Source: an uncultured Ktedonobacteraceae bacterium (GTDB taxonomy: Bacteria > Chloroflexota > Ktedonobacteria > Ktedonobacterales > Ktedonobacteraceae). From it: a DNA stretch of 15,663 bases. The notes under the pieces were generated by a model that saw only the letters and a program-made list of their open reading frames with translations, was not told where the DNA came from and made no database searches. Numbering within the stretch: position 1 is the first letter of the stretch; each line of letters opens with the position of its first letter. The stretch spans positions 1 through 15,663 of the forward strand of contig CATPCK010000240.1 in NCBI GenBank assembly GCA_955652655.1. Direction: 5' to 3'. The position numbers were made by a program, and so were the translations under genes. Of this stretch, positions 1-7,652 are shown in pieces.

Positions 1-648
1 GCGGTGCAGAATTTCAATATTGAAGGGATGAGTATGGAGCCTAGCCTCCATGATAAGGAACTGATTCTTGTAGATAAGTGGACCTATCTTTTTCATGCAC
101 CTGCGCGTGGTGACGTCGTAGTTTTTGTAGCGCCGACACATGCTGATCAAGATTATATCAAACGCATCATTGCCCTCCCTGGTGATGCAATCACCATCCA
201 TGATACCACCGTGATCGTGAATGGAGTTACATTGAACGAGTCCTATGTTGACCCACATCGCCAGGGCAATGTCTATGCCTACAAAACCATTTCGAATATG
301 ATCATCCCGCCAAACGACTATTTTGTGCTGGGCGACAATCGCATTGGCAGCTCAGATTCGCGTGACTGGGGTTTGTTGCCCCGCAGCAATATAATTGGAC
401 GAGCTGCGCTTGTCTATTGGCCCCTTGGGCAGAGCAATAATGGGCTTCTACCGAATGTGTCCTCTGTCTTTGCAAAAGTCCATCAAGAGGGCAACGTCCC
501 TAGTTCCCAGCGTAACGGAGTTGCGGTCGATGTAGATGGTATGCTCCTTCTCCTTATACCCTGTTTTTTCGTCATGATTTCGCGACACCACCCGATTCAG
601 GCAAGATCAGGGAAGGGGAATAGTTGGAGTGCCCGTAGGCAGCGGTAG
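1..648 (+). CDS. lepB: Signal peptidase I (type I leader peptidase), 5'-truncated by the window edge
   Basis: Membrane serine protease that removes signal peptides from exported proteins, using a Ser/Lys dyad. The frame is open from base 1, and the family's N-terminal membrane anchor must lie left of the window, so the GTG at base 4 is not the true start. Numbering residues from that GTG, the nucleophile motif GMSMEP has Ser10, the general-base motif YIKRIIALPGD has Lys53, and the box GDNRIGSSDSRDWG is at 110-123. These are the three hallmark blocks. The catalytic core seems to end near residue 160 (SSVFAKVH). About 54 further residues follow, with a hydrophobic stretch (about 180-192) and a basic end, which is longer than usual for the family. 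The last 42 nt overlap the end of the convergent gene at 607-1590. Function is confident; whether the tail is native or the product of a late frame change is not. Confidence 0.93.
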   Translation, partial: AVQNFNIEGMSMEPSLHDKELILVDKWTYLFHAPARGDVVVFVAPTHADQDYIKRIIALPGDAITIHDTTVIVNGVTLNESYVDPHRQGNVYAYKTISNMIIPPNDYFVLGDNRIGSSDSRDWGLLPRSNIIGRAALVYWPLGQSNNGLLPNVSSVFAKVHQEGNVPSSQRNGVAVDVDGMLLLLIPCFFVMISRHHPIQARSGKGNSWSARRQR

Positions 649-1590
649 ACCACCTGGACCACTGGTTGGCGTGCCCGTAGGCAGCGGTACGCCACCTGGG
701 CCACCCGTAGGTGTCGGACTGCTAGTCGATGCACCTAGTACGAGGTCCATTTCCTGATTGTTGAGTTGAACGGAAACGATAGAATGTTTTATCCTGGCCT
801 GAGCATCGGCCAGATGCTTATTTACGAGCGCTGTGATTTCATCTGCCGATAAAATGAGTCCCGCGACGCCATTGACTGTGACGTTGGTAATGACAAGTTG
901 ACCTTGTTTCGCCTGCGGTACGCCAGTCACTGTACTGTCGAATCCGTATACTTGAAATTGCATACTCATTGTGTTCGGCGTGATGTGTATCTGCATATTT
1001 TTCACGACGTCATTTGGAGAAGAGTTAAGGACCAACAGATTGTTGAAGAGATTTTCTGATACTTTAACAGGACCAGCGGGAGCAAGGGTGACCTGAGCGG
1101 GTATATGGTTGACTGCATCACCTAAAACGCTATCAAGTTTGTTCTGAGCTTGATTGCTCAGGTAGGGTCGTAGCAGCAAGAACCAGCCTCCTACAAGCAC
1201 CAGTAGCAACAGGAGGATAATGATCAAACCTACAAAGCATCCTCGTCCTCTACGGCGAGTTTTTGTGCTTCCGCTGCTGGCCAGGTTATTCACTCCTGGT
1301 TGATAGTATGCGGATTGTTGAGGCTGCGCTGCCTGTGGTTGAAGCCGATGTTGCATTGGTCCGTATTCTTGTGGTTGTGAAGCTTGTTGATTACCTTGCC
1401 GCAGTATCAGTGGTTCATTTTTCTGTTTATCTAATGGGAGAGTTGGTGGTTCAGCTATGAACGCCGGTTGATTTGATGGTGCGAAATGAGCTGGAGTACT
1501 GTTGGGTTTGATGCTGGAAACGGGTTCACCACAATTGGGGCAGAAACGTGCATTCGCTTCTAAGGGTGCTTTGCATTTTATACAGTTCAT
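607..1590 (-). CDS. Zinc-ribbon, single-pass membrane protein with Pro/Thr-rich repeat tail
   Basis: Protein of 327 aa, function unknown. Residues 1-24 form a zinc ribbon with CxxC pairs (Cys3, Cys6, Cys17, Cys20). A Pro/Gln-rich low-complexity linker runs to about residue 108. A basic patch (TRRRGRG) then precedes one strong membrane helix at about 118-140. The remaining ~150 residues would lie outside the cell by the positive-inside rule and look like a small beta-rich domain. The C-terminus (about 290-327) is Pro/Thr/Gly-rich and contains a 14-residue unit (core PLPTGTPT) twice. The start ATG is supported by GAAGGTGA about 7 nt upstream. A candidate promoter lies at 1652-1680. Proteins with a cytoplasmic zinc ribbon, one helix and an outer domain are common in Chloroflexota (from memory), but I cannot assign a role. 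The 3' end overlaps lepB by 42 nt. Confidence 0.85.
   Translation of the reverse strand: MNCIKCKAPLEANARFCPNCGEPVSSIKPNSTPAHFAPSNQPAFIAEPPTLPLDKQKNEPLILRQGNQQASQPQEYGPMQHRLQPQAAQPQQSAYYQPGVNNLASSGSTKTRRRGRGCFVGLIIILLLLLVLVGGWFLLLRPYLSNQAQNKLDSVLGDAVNHIPAQVTLAPAGPVKVSENLFNNLLVLNSSPNDVVKNMQIHITPNTMSMQFQVYGFDSTVTGVPQAKQGQLVITNVTVNGVAGLILSADEITALVNKHLADAQARIKHSIVSVQLNNQEMDLVLGASTSSPTPTGGPGGVPLPTGTPTSGPGGLPLPTGTPTIPLP
629..702. repeat. Two-copy 42-bp tandem repeat inside the zinc-ribbon gene
   Basis: Near-identical 32-nt blocks at 629-660 and 671-702 lie exactly 42 bp apart and share an exact 19-nt start. They encode the repeated Gly-Pro-Gly-Gly / PLPTGTPT unit of the minus-strand protein's tail. 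A more degraded copy may follow at about 703-720. The first copy also lies inside the lepB overlap, so copy-number change could alter both reading frames. Confidence 0.8.
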
Positions 1591-1651
1591 GGGTTATTCA
1601 CCTTCTATCATTTTATGTAATTGCAGGGCATCCCCGCCTCTTTGTGTTTAA

Positions 1652-1680
1652 ACTATACTCTGCTTTTGCGCGTACGTCTA
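1652..1680 (-). promoter_or_regulatory. Candidate sigma70-type promoter for the zinc-ribbon gene
   Basis: On the minus strand, TAGACG (1680-1675) is followed 17 nt later by TATAGT (1657-1652). These match the -35 consensus at 4/6 and the -10 consensus at 5/6. Transcription would begin near 1645, about 55 nt before the ATG at 1590. Sequence match only. Confidence 0.4.
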
Positions 1681-1710
1681 TATGTTACTTCACCAATACG
1701 GCGGTTCTGC

Positions 1711-2145
1711 TTAAAATTCGCGGTTTAAAATTTCATCCATCGAAGCGATGATGCGTTTTCTCATGGCAGGATCATTGTTGAGCGTTGTAGCTATCTGTTC
1801 AATCATTGCGCTTTCCTGGGCTGAGGGAAGCGTATAGCCGTATTGTTGATGCACGGCAACTGCGGCTGCGCGACGGATTTTCTCATCATCTTTCATATGG
1901 ATTGGCAGCTGGCGCTGCGCGTTTCGTTCGCTCGTAACTCCAGGAGGGCTCTGACCTTTGAGTGGCGAAAGGCCGTCTGCAGCAAAGGGAACATCCGAGC
2001 CGATCAGGTGAGCCGAGTGTGGTGTCGCGCGATCAATGTGTACTACAGCGGTTTGGGCCGCCTCGTCAAGCTTAGAGATTGTGCCTTCCAGGTAGATAAC
2101 TTCGGGAGCGCCCCAATAAACGCGCTCTCCAAGATGGAGGATCAT
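1711..2145 (-). CDS. Hypothetical protein, 144 aa
   Basis: I do not recognise this family. The first ~45 residues (GERVYWG ... GTISKLDE ... AVVHIDRA) look like a small beta-barrel of SH3/KOW/Tudor type, because short strands alternate with turns. The middle is polar and poorly ordered. The last ~55 residues are helical and charged, ending DPAMRKRIIASMDEIL. There is no signal peptide or membrane segment, so it is probably cytoplasmic. The ATG at 2145 has GGAG about 9 nt upstream. The gene is divergent from mutS2 across 197 bp, and a TATAAT at 2184-2189 (minus) lies at a plausible distance but lacks a clear -35. It could be separately expressed or linked to the zinc-ribbon gene 120 nt downstream. 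Its composition resembles its neighbours, with no sign of transfer. Confidence 0.7.
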   Translation of the reverse strand: MILHLGERVYWGAPEVIYLEGTISKLDEAAQTAVVHIDRATPHSAHLIGSDVPFAADGLSPLKGQSPPGVTSERNAQRQLPIHMKDDEKIRRAAAVAVHQQYGYTLPSAQESAMIEQIATTLNNDPAMRKRIIASMDEILNREF

Positions 2146-2268
2146 ATCTTGTTGCTCCGCTTCATTGCTATATTGACGTGTACATTATAGAATACGTAAG
2201 AGTACAAGGGAAGTTTCTGACGTCTTTTATTGTTTTAGCAATCTGGTATCTTACACATGCACTATCTT

Positions 2269-2276
2269 GTTACAAT
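2269..2276 (+). promoter_or_regulatory. mutS2: Candidate extended -10 promoter for mutS2
   Basis: TGT followed directly by TACAAT fits an extended -10 element (TGn plus a 5/6 match to TATAAT). No convincing -35 is seen 16-18 nt upstream. Transcription would start near 2283, about 60 nt before the mutS2 ATG. Confidence 0.35.
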
Positions 2277-2342
2277 ATACGTAACGTCTAGCCACCTGCC
2301 AAGTGTAAACACGTTTTCATAAAAGGACTTATTAATACTATC

Positions 2343-4802
2343 ATGCACGAGAAAAGTATACTTACATTAGAGTATCCCAAAATAATGGCCAAAGTAGCGA
2401 AAGAAGCCGCTTTTTCTGCCAGTAAAGAACTGGTGATGGAATTACAGCCTACACCAGATCTACAAGAGGCACGGCGCCGCCTCGCCTATACCACTGAAGC
2501 TTCTCAGTTGATCGACCAGTTTCCTGATGCAGGAGTGGGGAGCGCTCACGACATTCGGGCCTTATTGGTTCGCGCGGCCCGCGAGGGGGTCCTCAGCCCA
2601 GGTGATCTACTTGAAGTCCTCACCACAGCACAGAGTGCTATATATGTTGGGCGCTTGCTGGACAAGCTCGATGCCGAAGCTTTTCCCTTGCTTCATAGCT
2701 TAGGGGCAAATATTCCTCAGCGACCACAGATTGTGCGGCGTATCGAAGAAACAATCAGCGAGGAGGGTGAAGTGCTGGATACTGCCAGTCCAACCTTGCG
2801 AAAGTTGCGCTTCGATATCCGTGGTGCTAACCAGCGTTTGCAGGATCGATTGCGTACCCTGGTGAATGAATTTGGCAACGCTCTGCAAGAACATATCATC
2901 ACGATTCGCAATGATCGCTATGTAGTGCCGGTCAAAGCCGAGAATCGTGGGCAGGTGCGTGGCATTGTACACGATCAATCTTCCAGTGGTGCGACGGTCT
3001 TCATTGAGCCAATGGTTGTGGTGGAGCTTAATAACAGACTACGGCAGTTGCAGATAGAGGAGCGCCAGGAGATTGAACGCATACTGCGTGTGCTCTCTCT
3101 AGAGATTGGTCATGAGGCAGAAGCGCTCAAAGCAGCCGTTGAGCTACTAGCGGAGTTTGATCTCCACATGGCCAAGGCTCGCTACGGACGAATGACTCGT
3201 AGTACCGAGCCGCGCTTGAACGATGAGGGCCGCATCAACCTGCGCGATGCGCGGCATCCTTTATTGACAGGTAAGGTCGTGCCAATCAGCTTCCACCTGG
3301 GCGGCGAATTTTTTATGGTGGTAATTACTGGCCCGAACACAGGCGGTAAAACAGTCGCACTGAAAACAGTTGGCCTCTTGACGCTCATGGCACAAGCTGG
3401 TTTGCATATACCTGCTGAGGAGTTTTCAGAAATTGCGGTCTTTGAGGATGTCTTCGCCGATATCGGCGATGAACAGAGTATCGAGCAAAGCCTGAGTACT
3501 TTTTCGTCTCACTTGAGCCGCATCATTGAGATCCTGAGCCGTATCGAAGCCGCGAAAGAGAGTGGAACACCAGATATACGCGGGAAGCTGTCCGAAACGT
3601 TGGTCGGGAAAAACGCGCATCAGCAGCCACGAGTACTCGTGTTGCTCGACGAGCTAGGGGCAGGCACTGATCCCAGTGAAGGTTCCGCTCTAGCGCGTGC
3701 AATACTCACCTTCTTGCTGGAAAGGCATGTGACAACAGTTGCTACTACCCATTATTCGGAACTCAAGGCATTTGCTCACGAACAGCCAGGAGTCGTCAAT
3801 GCCTCGGTCGAGTTCGATATCGAAACGCTCTCGCCCACCTATCGCTTGAGTATCGGCCTGCCAGGCAGAAGTAATGCGCTGGCGATCGCCAATCGTCTCG
3901 GGCTCGACGACCAGATTATCGAGCGCGCGCGTGAGTTCCTGGGGAGCGCGGGTGTACGCATGGAGAATCTGCTGGAAGGTCTGCAATCTGAGCGCAAAGC
4001 GGTGGAGGACGAGCGTTTCCATCTCAATATGGAGCGCGTTGAAGCCGAATATCAACGCAAACAGCTTGAGGAGGAACGACATAAACTGGAAGAGCAGCGG
4101 GTGAAAGTTCTCAACGAGGCCCGTGCGCAAGCGGCACGCGAACTGGACGAGGTCAGAGCGGCTTTGGCCAAAGTCAAGGTTGACGTGAGTCGCGTGAATA
4201 TGACCCGTGAGCGACTGGGGGAGGCCCGTCAAAGGGTACAAGATCTCGAAGATAAAGTCACTCGTATTCCAGAGCCACGTCGTTCCAGCAAGAAAGCTGG
4301 TGCAGATGCGGAAGCGACATTTGAAGCCAGCCAGGAGCCATTGAAGATAGGTGATACAGTACGGGTGCTTAGTTTCGGTCAAAATGCTGAGTTGCTTGGC
4401 CTATCGGCAGATCGTTGCGAAGCAGATGTACAGATGGGCCCCTTGAGAATCCGCGTCAATGTCGATAATCTAGAGCGACTGAGCAAGCGTCAGGCCGCAG
4501 CTGATGAACGAGCGGCTCCATCAGTAGTTTTGCCTCGTTACGAAGATCGCCCGGAAGTAGCTATGCAGCTTGACATGCGTGGCTGGCGAGTTGATGCTGC
4601 TTTGGAGGAACTGGAAACCTACCTCAATGATGCTGCCATGTCCGGTATGTCCTCTGTACGCATAGTTCACGGCAAGGGCACAGGAGCACTGCGGGCTGCT
4701 GTGCGCGAGCATCTTGCCCATCATCCTCTCGTCAAGTCCTATACCTCGGCTCCTCCCCAGGAGGGTGGCGACGGGGTGACAATTGTAAAACTGAGCGTGT
4801 AG
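2343..4802 (+). CDS. mutS2: MutS2 family ATPase/nuclease with C-terminal Smr domain
   Basis: Protein of 819 aa, typical for MutS2. Family members bind branched DNA to suppress recombination, or act on collided ribosomes. The N-terminal MutS2-type helical region starts in the expected style (MHEKSILTLEYPKI), supporting this ATG even though the nearest Shine-Dalgarno-like AAAAGGA is about 15 nt away. The ATPase has Walker A GPNTGGKT (330-337), the signature SLSTFSSH (383-390), Walker B LVLLDE (432-437) and the switch histidine in TTHYSELK (468-475). A charged coiled coil covers about 545-640. The Smr endonuclease domain at about 740-819 has LDMRG (743-747) and HGKGTG (776-781). Between the signature and Walker B there is a polar stretch of roughly 28 residues (about 402-430) that I do not expect in typical MutS2. 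The gene stands alone and ends in a strong hairpin. Confidence 0.96.
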   Translation: MHEKSILTLEYPKIMAKVAKEAAFSASKELVMELQPTPDLQEARRRLAYTTEASQLIDQFPDAGVGSAHDIRALLVRAAREGVLSPGDLLEVLTTAQSAIYVGRLLDKLDAEAFPLLHSLGANIPQRPQIVRRIEETISEEGEVLDTASPTLRKLRFDIRGANQRLQDRLRTLVNEFGNALQEHIITIRNDRYVVPVKAENRGQVRGIVHDQSSSGATVFIEPMVVVELNNRLRQLQIEERQEIERILRVLSLEIGHEAEALKAAVELLAEFDLHMAKARYGRMTRSTEPRLNDEGRINLRDARHPLLTGKVVPISFHLGGEFFMVVITGPNTGGKTVALKTVGLLTLMAQAGLHIPAEEFSEIAVFEDVFADIGDEQSIEQSLSTFSSHLSRIIEILSRIEAAKESGTPDIRGKLSETLVGKNAHQQPRVLVLLDELGAGTDPSEGSALARAILTFLLERHVTTVATTHYSELKAFAHEQPGVVNASVEFDIETLSPTYRLSIGLPGRSNALAIANRLGLDDQIIERAREFLGSAGVRMENLLEGLQSERKAVEDERFHLNMERVEAEYQRKQLEEERHKLEEQRVKVLNEARAQAARELDEVRAALAKVKVDVSRVNMTRERLGEARQRVQDLEDKVTRIPEPRRSSKKAGADAEATFEASQEPLKIGDTVRVLSFGQNAELLGLSADRCEADVQMGPLRIRVNVDNLERLSKRQAAADERAAPSVVLPRYEDRPEVAMQLDMRGWRVDAALEELETYLNDAAMSGMSSVRIVHGKGTGALRAAVREHLAHHPLVKSYTSAPPQEGGDGVTIVKLSV

Positions 4803-4816
4803 AGCTACAACGAGTA

Positions 4817-4853
4817 AACATGAGAGGCATCTTTAGTGGATGCCTCTCATGTT
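4817..4853. terminator. Hairpin terminator between convergent mutS2 and ecfT
   Basis: A perfect 15-bp inverted repeat (4817-4831 and 4839-4853) with a 7-nt loop (TTTAGTG) starts 14 nt after the mutS2 stop. The plus-strand tail (CGTTATT) is only moderately T-rich, so termination may rely mostly on the long stem. It sits 43 nt beyond the ecfT stop on the other strand and could serve both directions. Confidence 0.8.
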
Positions 4854-4895
4854 CGTTATTGGCGATCAAGGTGATGTATGCCTCTGTAAAAATCG

Positions 4896-5930
4896 CTATA
4901 CAAAGAAAGAGCCCACCGTAATAATGGCGACCAGTGCTAAAACGCCATAATCGATTGCCCCGAGGCGTTTTTCGTGCAGGCGTGTCTGATGACTACCAAC
5001 CTCATAGCCGCGAGACTCTAAAGCTGTTGCCAGGTCTGAGGCACGCCTGAATACACCTTGCAAGAGCGGTACGAACAGTGCAATCAGGCTCTGTACCCTC
5101 TCTCGTAGAGTACCATGAGCATAATCCGCCCCCCGCGAAATTTGCGCCTTCAACAATTGCTCTACCTCCTCAATCAATGTAGGGATAAAACGCAGCGCTA
5201 TCAAGGTCATTAATGCAAAATCGTCCACTGGCAATTTCAACCAACGTAGAGGAGTGAGCAACATCGTCAAACCTTCTATCAGTGCTATAGGAGTAGTAGT
5301 CATCGTCAGGAGTAGCGAAAAGATATACAGGACGATGAAGACTGTATAAAGGCTAAATAATGACCATACACCAAGATTGGTAATCACAAAAGGACCTACT
5401 GGAAATGAAGCGCCTGGTGGAACGTTACGAATGAACCAGAGGAGCACGATCACTCCCAATGTAATGAGGATCAACGGTATCCTGATACGCTTGAGCCATG
5501 AGCGTAGCGATATGTTCTGCAGTGCTGGAATAGGGAGTAAGAAAAGGGCGATGTATATGGTCAACAAGACGCCGTAAGCAACGATCGACCAGCGTATGAA
5601 GTCAAACGAGGTGGGAAAGGGACCAAATGTATAGAGTTGTTTGACTGTCCCGTCGGTGGTGAAGAGTGTGGGAATAGCGCTAAGCAGCATAAGCACTAGT
5701 AAGAGCCGCATGCGACGCCACACGTGATGGAGTGAGATGCCGGAGAGCGCCACTCCCAATAAGGATAAAGCAGCTAAGACGATGTATGGCGCAAAATGCC
5801 ACATGTAGTTGTTTGCAATCACTATATACACTGTCAACCAGGCGAGTAATAGTAATTTTGTCCTGCCCTGTAAACGGTGCAGAATGCTATTGCCGGGATA
5901 ATAAATTCCTAGTGAAATATTCTTAAACAT
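4896..5930 (-). CDS. ecfT: ECF transporter transmembrane coupling protein EcfT
   Basis: Membrane scaffold of an energy-coupling-factor vitamin/metal importer. It links the two ATPases to the substrate-binding S-component. The protein is 344 aa and very hydrophobic. Its N-terminus (FKNISLGIYYPGNSILHRL) and two cytoplasmic coupling motifs are typical: SRG at 265-267 (KAQISRGADY) and SRG at 306-308 (ALESRGYEVG), equivalent to the Ala-Arg-Gly motifs that dock into EcfA. It is about 80 residues longer than the usual ~265. The extra length lies in the middle (about 125-215), where additional hydrophobic segments suggest two or three more membrane passes. It is the last gene of the operon. Its ATG overlaps the ecfA2 stop by 8 nt, implying translational coupling. 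The energising role is clear; the transported substrate is not. Confidence 0.92.
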   Translation of the reverse strand: MFKNISLGIYYPGNSILHRLQGRTKLLLLAWLTVYIVIANNYMWHFAPYIVLAALSLLGVALSGISLHHVWRRMRLLLVLMLLSAIPTLFTTDGTVKQLYTFGPFPTSFDFIRWSIVAYGVLLTIYIALFLLPIPALQNISLRSWLKRIRIPLILITLGVIVLLWFIRNVPPGASFPVGPFVITNLGVWSLFSLYTVFIVLYIFSLLLTMTTTPIALIEGLTMLLTPLRWLKLPVDDFALMTLIALRFIPTLIEEVEQLLKAQISRGADYAHGTLRERVQSLIALFVPLLQGVFRRASDLATALESRGYEVGSHQTRLHEKRLGAIDYGVLALVAIITVGSFFV

Positions 5931-6801
5931 TTTCTTTCTCGTGACGTGCAGCCTCTATTTCTTGCAGCACTTTTAAGGCTTCTTCAAGGGTGAATACATC
6001 CGCTGGTATAGCTAAACCCTGTTTACGTAACTGGATGAGCAACTCACTGAGAGGCGGTTCCGTTAAACCCCACTGGTGTAATATATTTCCCTGGCTAAAG
6101 ATAGCGCGAGGTGTCCCTTGCATGACCAGGCGACCGTTGTGCAAAACAAAGAGCTGATCGGCAAGTGTTGCCACCTCGCTCATATCATGCGTGACCAGGA
6201 TAACCGTGACGCCATCCTTTTGCTGAACACGTTGCAGGTAATAGTAAAACTCTGTGCGTGCATCCGCGTCGAGACCAGTTGTTGGTTCATCAAGCACCAG
6301 TATCTTCGGCGACATTGCCAGTACACCGGCCAGTGCGACACGTCTCCTTTGCCCTCCACTTAGTTCAAAGGGAGAGCGTTGCGCGTATGTGTGAGGTGGT
6401 AAACCGACGGTTTCCAGGGCTTGCAGTGCACGAGCACGTACTTCTCTTTTACTCAAATTCAACCGTCGTGGCCCAAAGGCAACGTCTGCATAGACAGTAT
6501 GCTCAAACAGTTGCGCCTCTGGAAACTGAAAAAGCATTCCCACACCCTGCCGCAGTACTTTCAGGTCGCCGCCCCTGGCTTTCACGTTCACGCCATCGAC
6601 GACAACAGTTCCAGAAGTGGGGCGCAACAACCCGTTGAAATGCTGCACGAGTGTTGATTTACCAGAACCAGTAATGCCGATTATAGCAGCACAGCTACCC
6701 CTTTCAATCTCCATGGTGATATCAATCAGGGCAGCCTTTTGTAACGGGCCTGACTGATAGGTGTGATAGAGGTTTTTGACACTGATGATGTGATCTGTCA
6801 A
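5923..6801 (-). CDS. ecfA2: ECF transporter ATP-binding protein EcfA2
   Basis: One of the two ATPases that power the ECF importer, at the cytoplasmic membrane face. The protein is 292 aa. Walker A GITGSGKST is at 42-50, and the Q-loop (FQFPEAQLFE, 91-100, then VAFGP) is characteristic of the EcfA2 branch. The ABC signature is LSGGQ (147-151), Walker B ILVLDE (167-172) and the H-loop His is 205 (VTHDM). The start is TTG at 6801, chosen because GGGAG lies about 8 nt upstream and because TTG overlaps the preceding gene's TGA by 4 nt (TTGA). The next in-frame Met (residue 30) would remove the first strand of the ABC fold. It overlaps ecfT by 8 nt at its 3' end. All catalytic residues are present. 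Confidence 0.95.
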   Translation of the reverse strand: MTDHIISVKNLYHTYQSGPLQKAALIDITMEIERGSCAAIIGITGSGKSTLVQHFNGLLRPTSGTVVVDGVNVKARGGDLKVLRQGVGMLFQFPEAQLFEHTVYADVAFGPRRLNLSKREVRARALQALETVGLPPHTYAQRSPFELSGGQRRRVALAGVLAMSPKILVLDEPTTGLDADARTEFYYYLQRVQQKDGVTVILVTHDMSEVATLADQLFVLHNGRLVMQGTPRAIFSQGNILHQWGLTEPPLSELLIQLRKQGLAIPADVFTLEEALKVLQEIEAARHEKENV

Positions 6802-7652
6802 CGCGCGATCTCCCGTGCAATAGCATCCACTGTTAAGGCTTCTCTTGAGAGGGTGAGACCTGTGGCACGCAGGCGTGACGCCAATTCAATTGGTTCAGGT
6901 ATAGCAAGTTTAAGCTGGCGCAGTCGCTCAATATCAGTGAAAATAGTTGAAGGCGTTCCTTCCATGACGACGCGACCTTGTTCCATGATGACAACTCGCT
7001 GTGCCAACGCGGCCTCTTCTAAGAGATGGGTTATATGGATAATGGTCAAGCCAAGATCCTGGTTGAGTTGATGGAGCAAAGTCGTGATCTCTCTTCGGGA
7101 AAGTGGATCTAGTTGCGAGGTAGCTTCGTCCGCAATGATACATTGTGGCCGCAAAGCCAGCACGCCAGCAATCGCCAACCTTTGTTTTTGCCCACCAGAA
7201 AGGTGATGAGGTGGTAGTTTCCGCAAGTGACTTATGCCCACTGTGTTCATAGCCTGCTCGACCCGCTCAGCAATCAGGTTGATGGGGAAGCCACGAACCG
7301 CCAGCCCCCAGGCAACATCGTCTTCAACGACCGTCGCGATAATCTGGTTATCAGGGTTCTGGAAGATCATACCGGCGCAGTCTCGAATGGTGCGTTGGTC
7401 TGCCTTATCACTTGTATCCAGCCCATTAACCAGGACACGTCCACTGTCAGGAATAAGTAAGGCGTTACAGTGACGTGCCAGGGTGGACTTACCGCTGCCG
7501 TTATGTCCAAGTACAGCAAGATATTCACCAGGTTGTATCTGGAGACTGACATCTTGAAGTGCTTTGGGAGATTGAGCTTTGCTCTTTCCTTTATTTTGCA
7601 ACGGGTATGTGTAGGTTATATTTTGGATGTCAATGAGAGGAGATGCATTCAT
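6798..7652 (-). CDS. ecfA1: ECF transporter ATP-binding protein EcfA1
   Basis: Partner ATPase to EcfA2, giving the heterodimeric nucleotide-binding unit. From the ATG at 7652 it is 284 aa. Walker A GHNGSGKST is at 49-57, the Q-loop motif FQNPDNQ at 97-103 is typical of EcfA1, the signature LSGGQ is at 151-155 and Walker B IIADE at 172-176, followed by SQLD and the H-loop HITHL. A TTG at 7724 would add 24 residues, but these lie before the ABC fold and overlap the upstream gene by 73 nt. The ATG at 7652 forms a TGATG junction with the upstream stop, so I prefer it. Confidence is high for family and moderate for the exact start. Confidence 0.94.
   Translation of the reverse strand: MNASPLIDIQNITYTYPLQNKGKSKAQSPKALQDVSLQIQPGEYLAVLGHNGSGKSTLARHCNALLIPDSGRVLVNGLDTSDKADQRTIRDCAGMIFQNPDNQIIATVVEDDVAWGLAVRGFPINLIAERVEQAMNTVGISHLRKLPPHHLSGGQKQRLAIAGVLALRPQCIIADEATSQLDPLSRREITTLLHQLNQDLGLTIIHITHLLEEAALAQRVVIMEQGRVVMEGTPSTIFTDIERLRQLKLAIPEPIELASRLRATGLTLSREALTVDAIAREIAR

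Noticed and set aside
3690..4382. 230-codon minus-strand reading frame inside mutS2
   Set aside because: It is antisense to the conserved ATPase and coiled-coil region of MutS2, which fully explains the open frame. No start signal.
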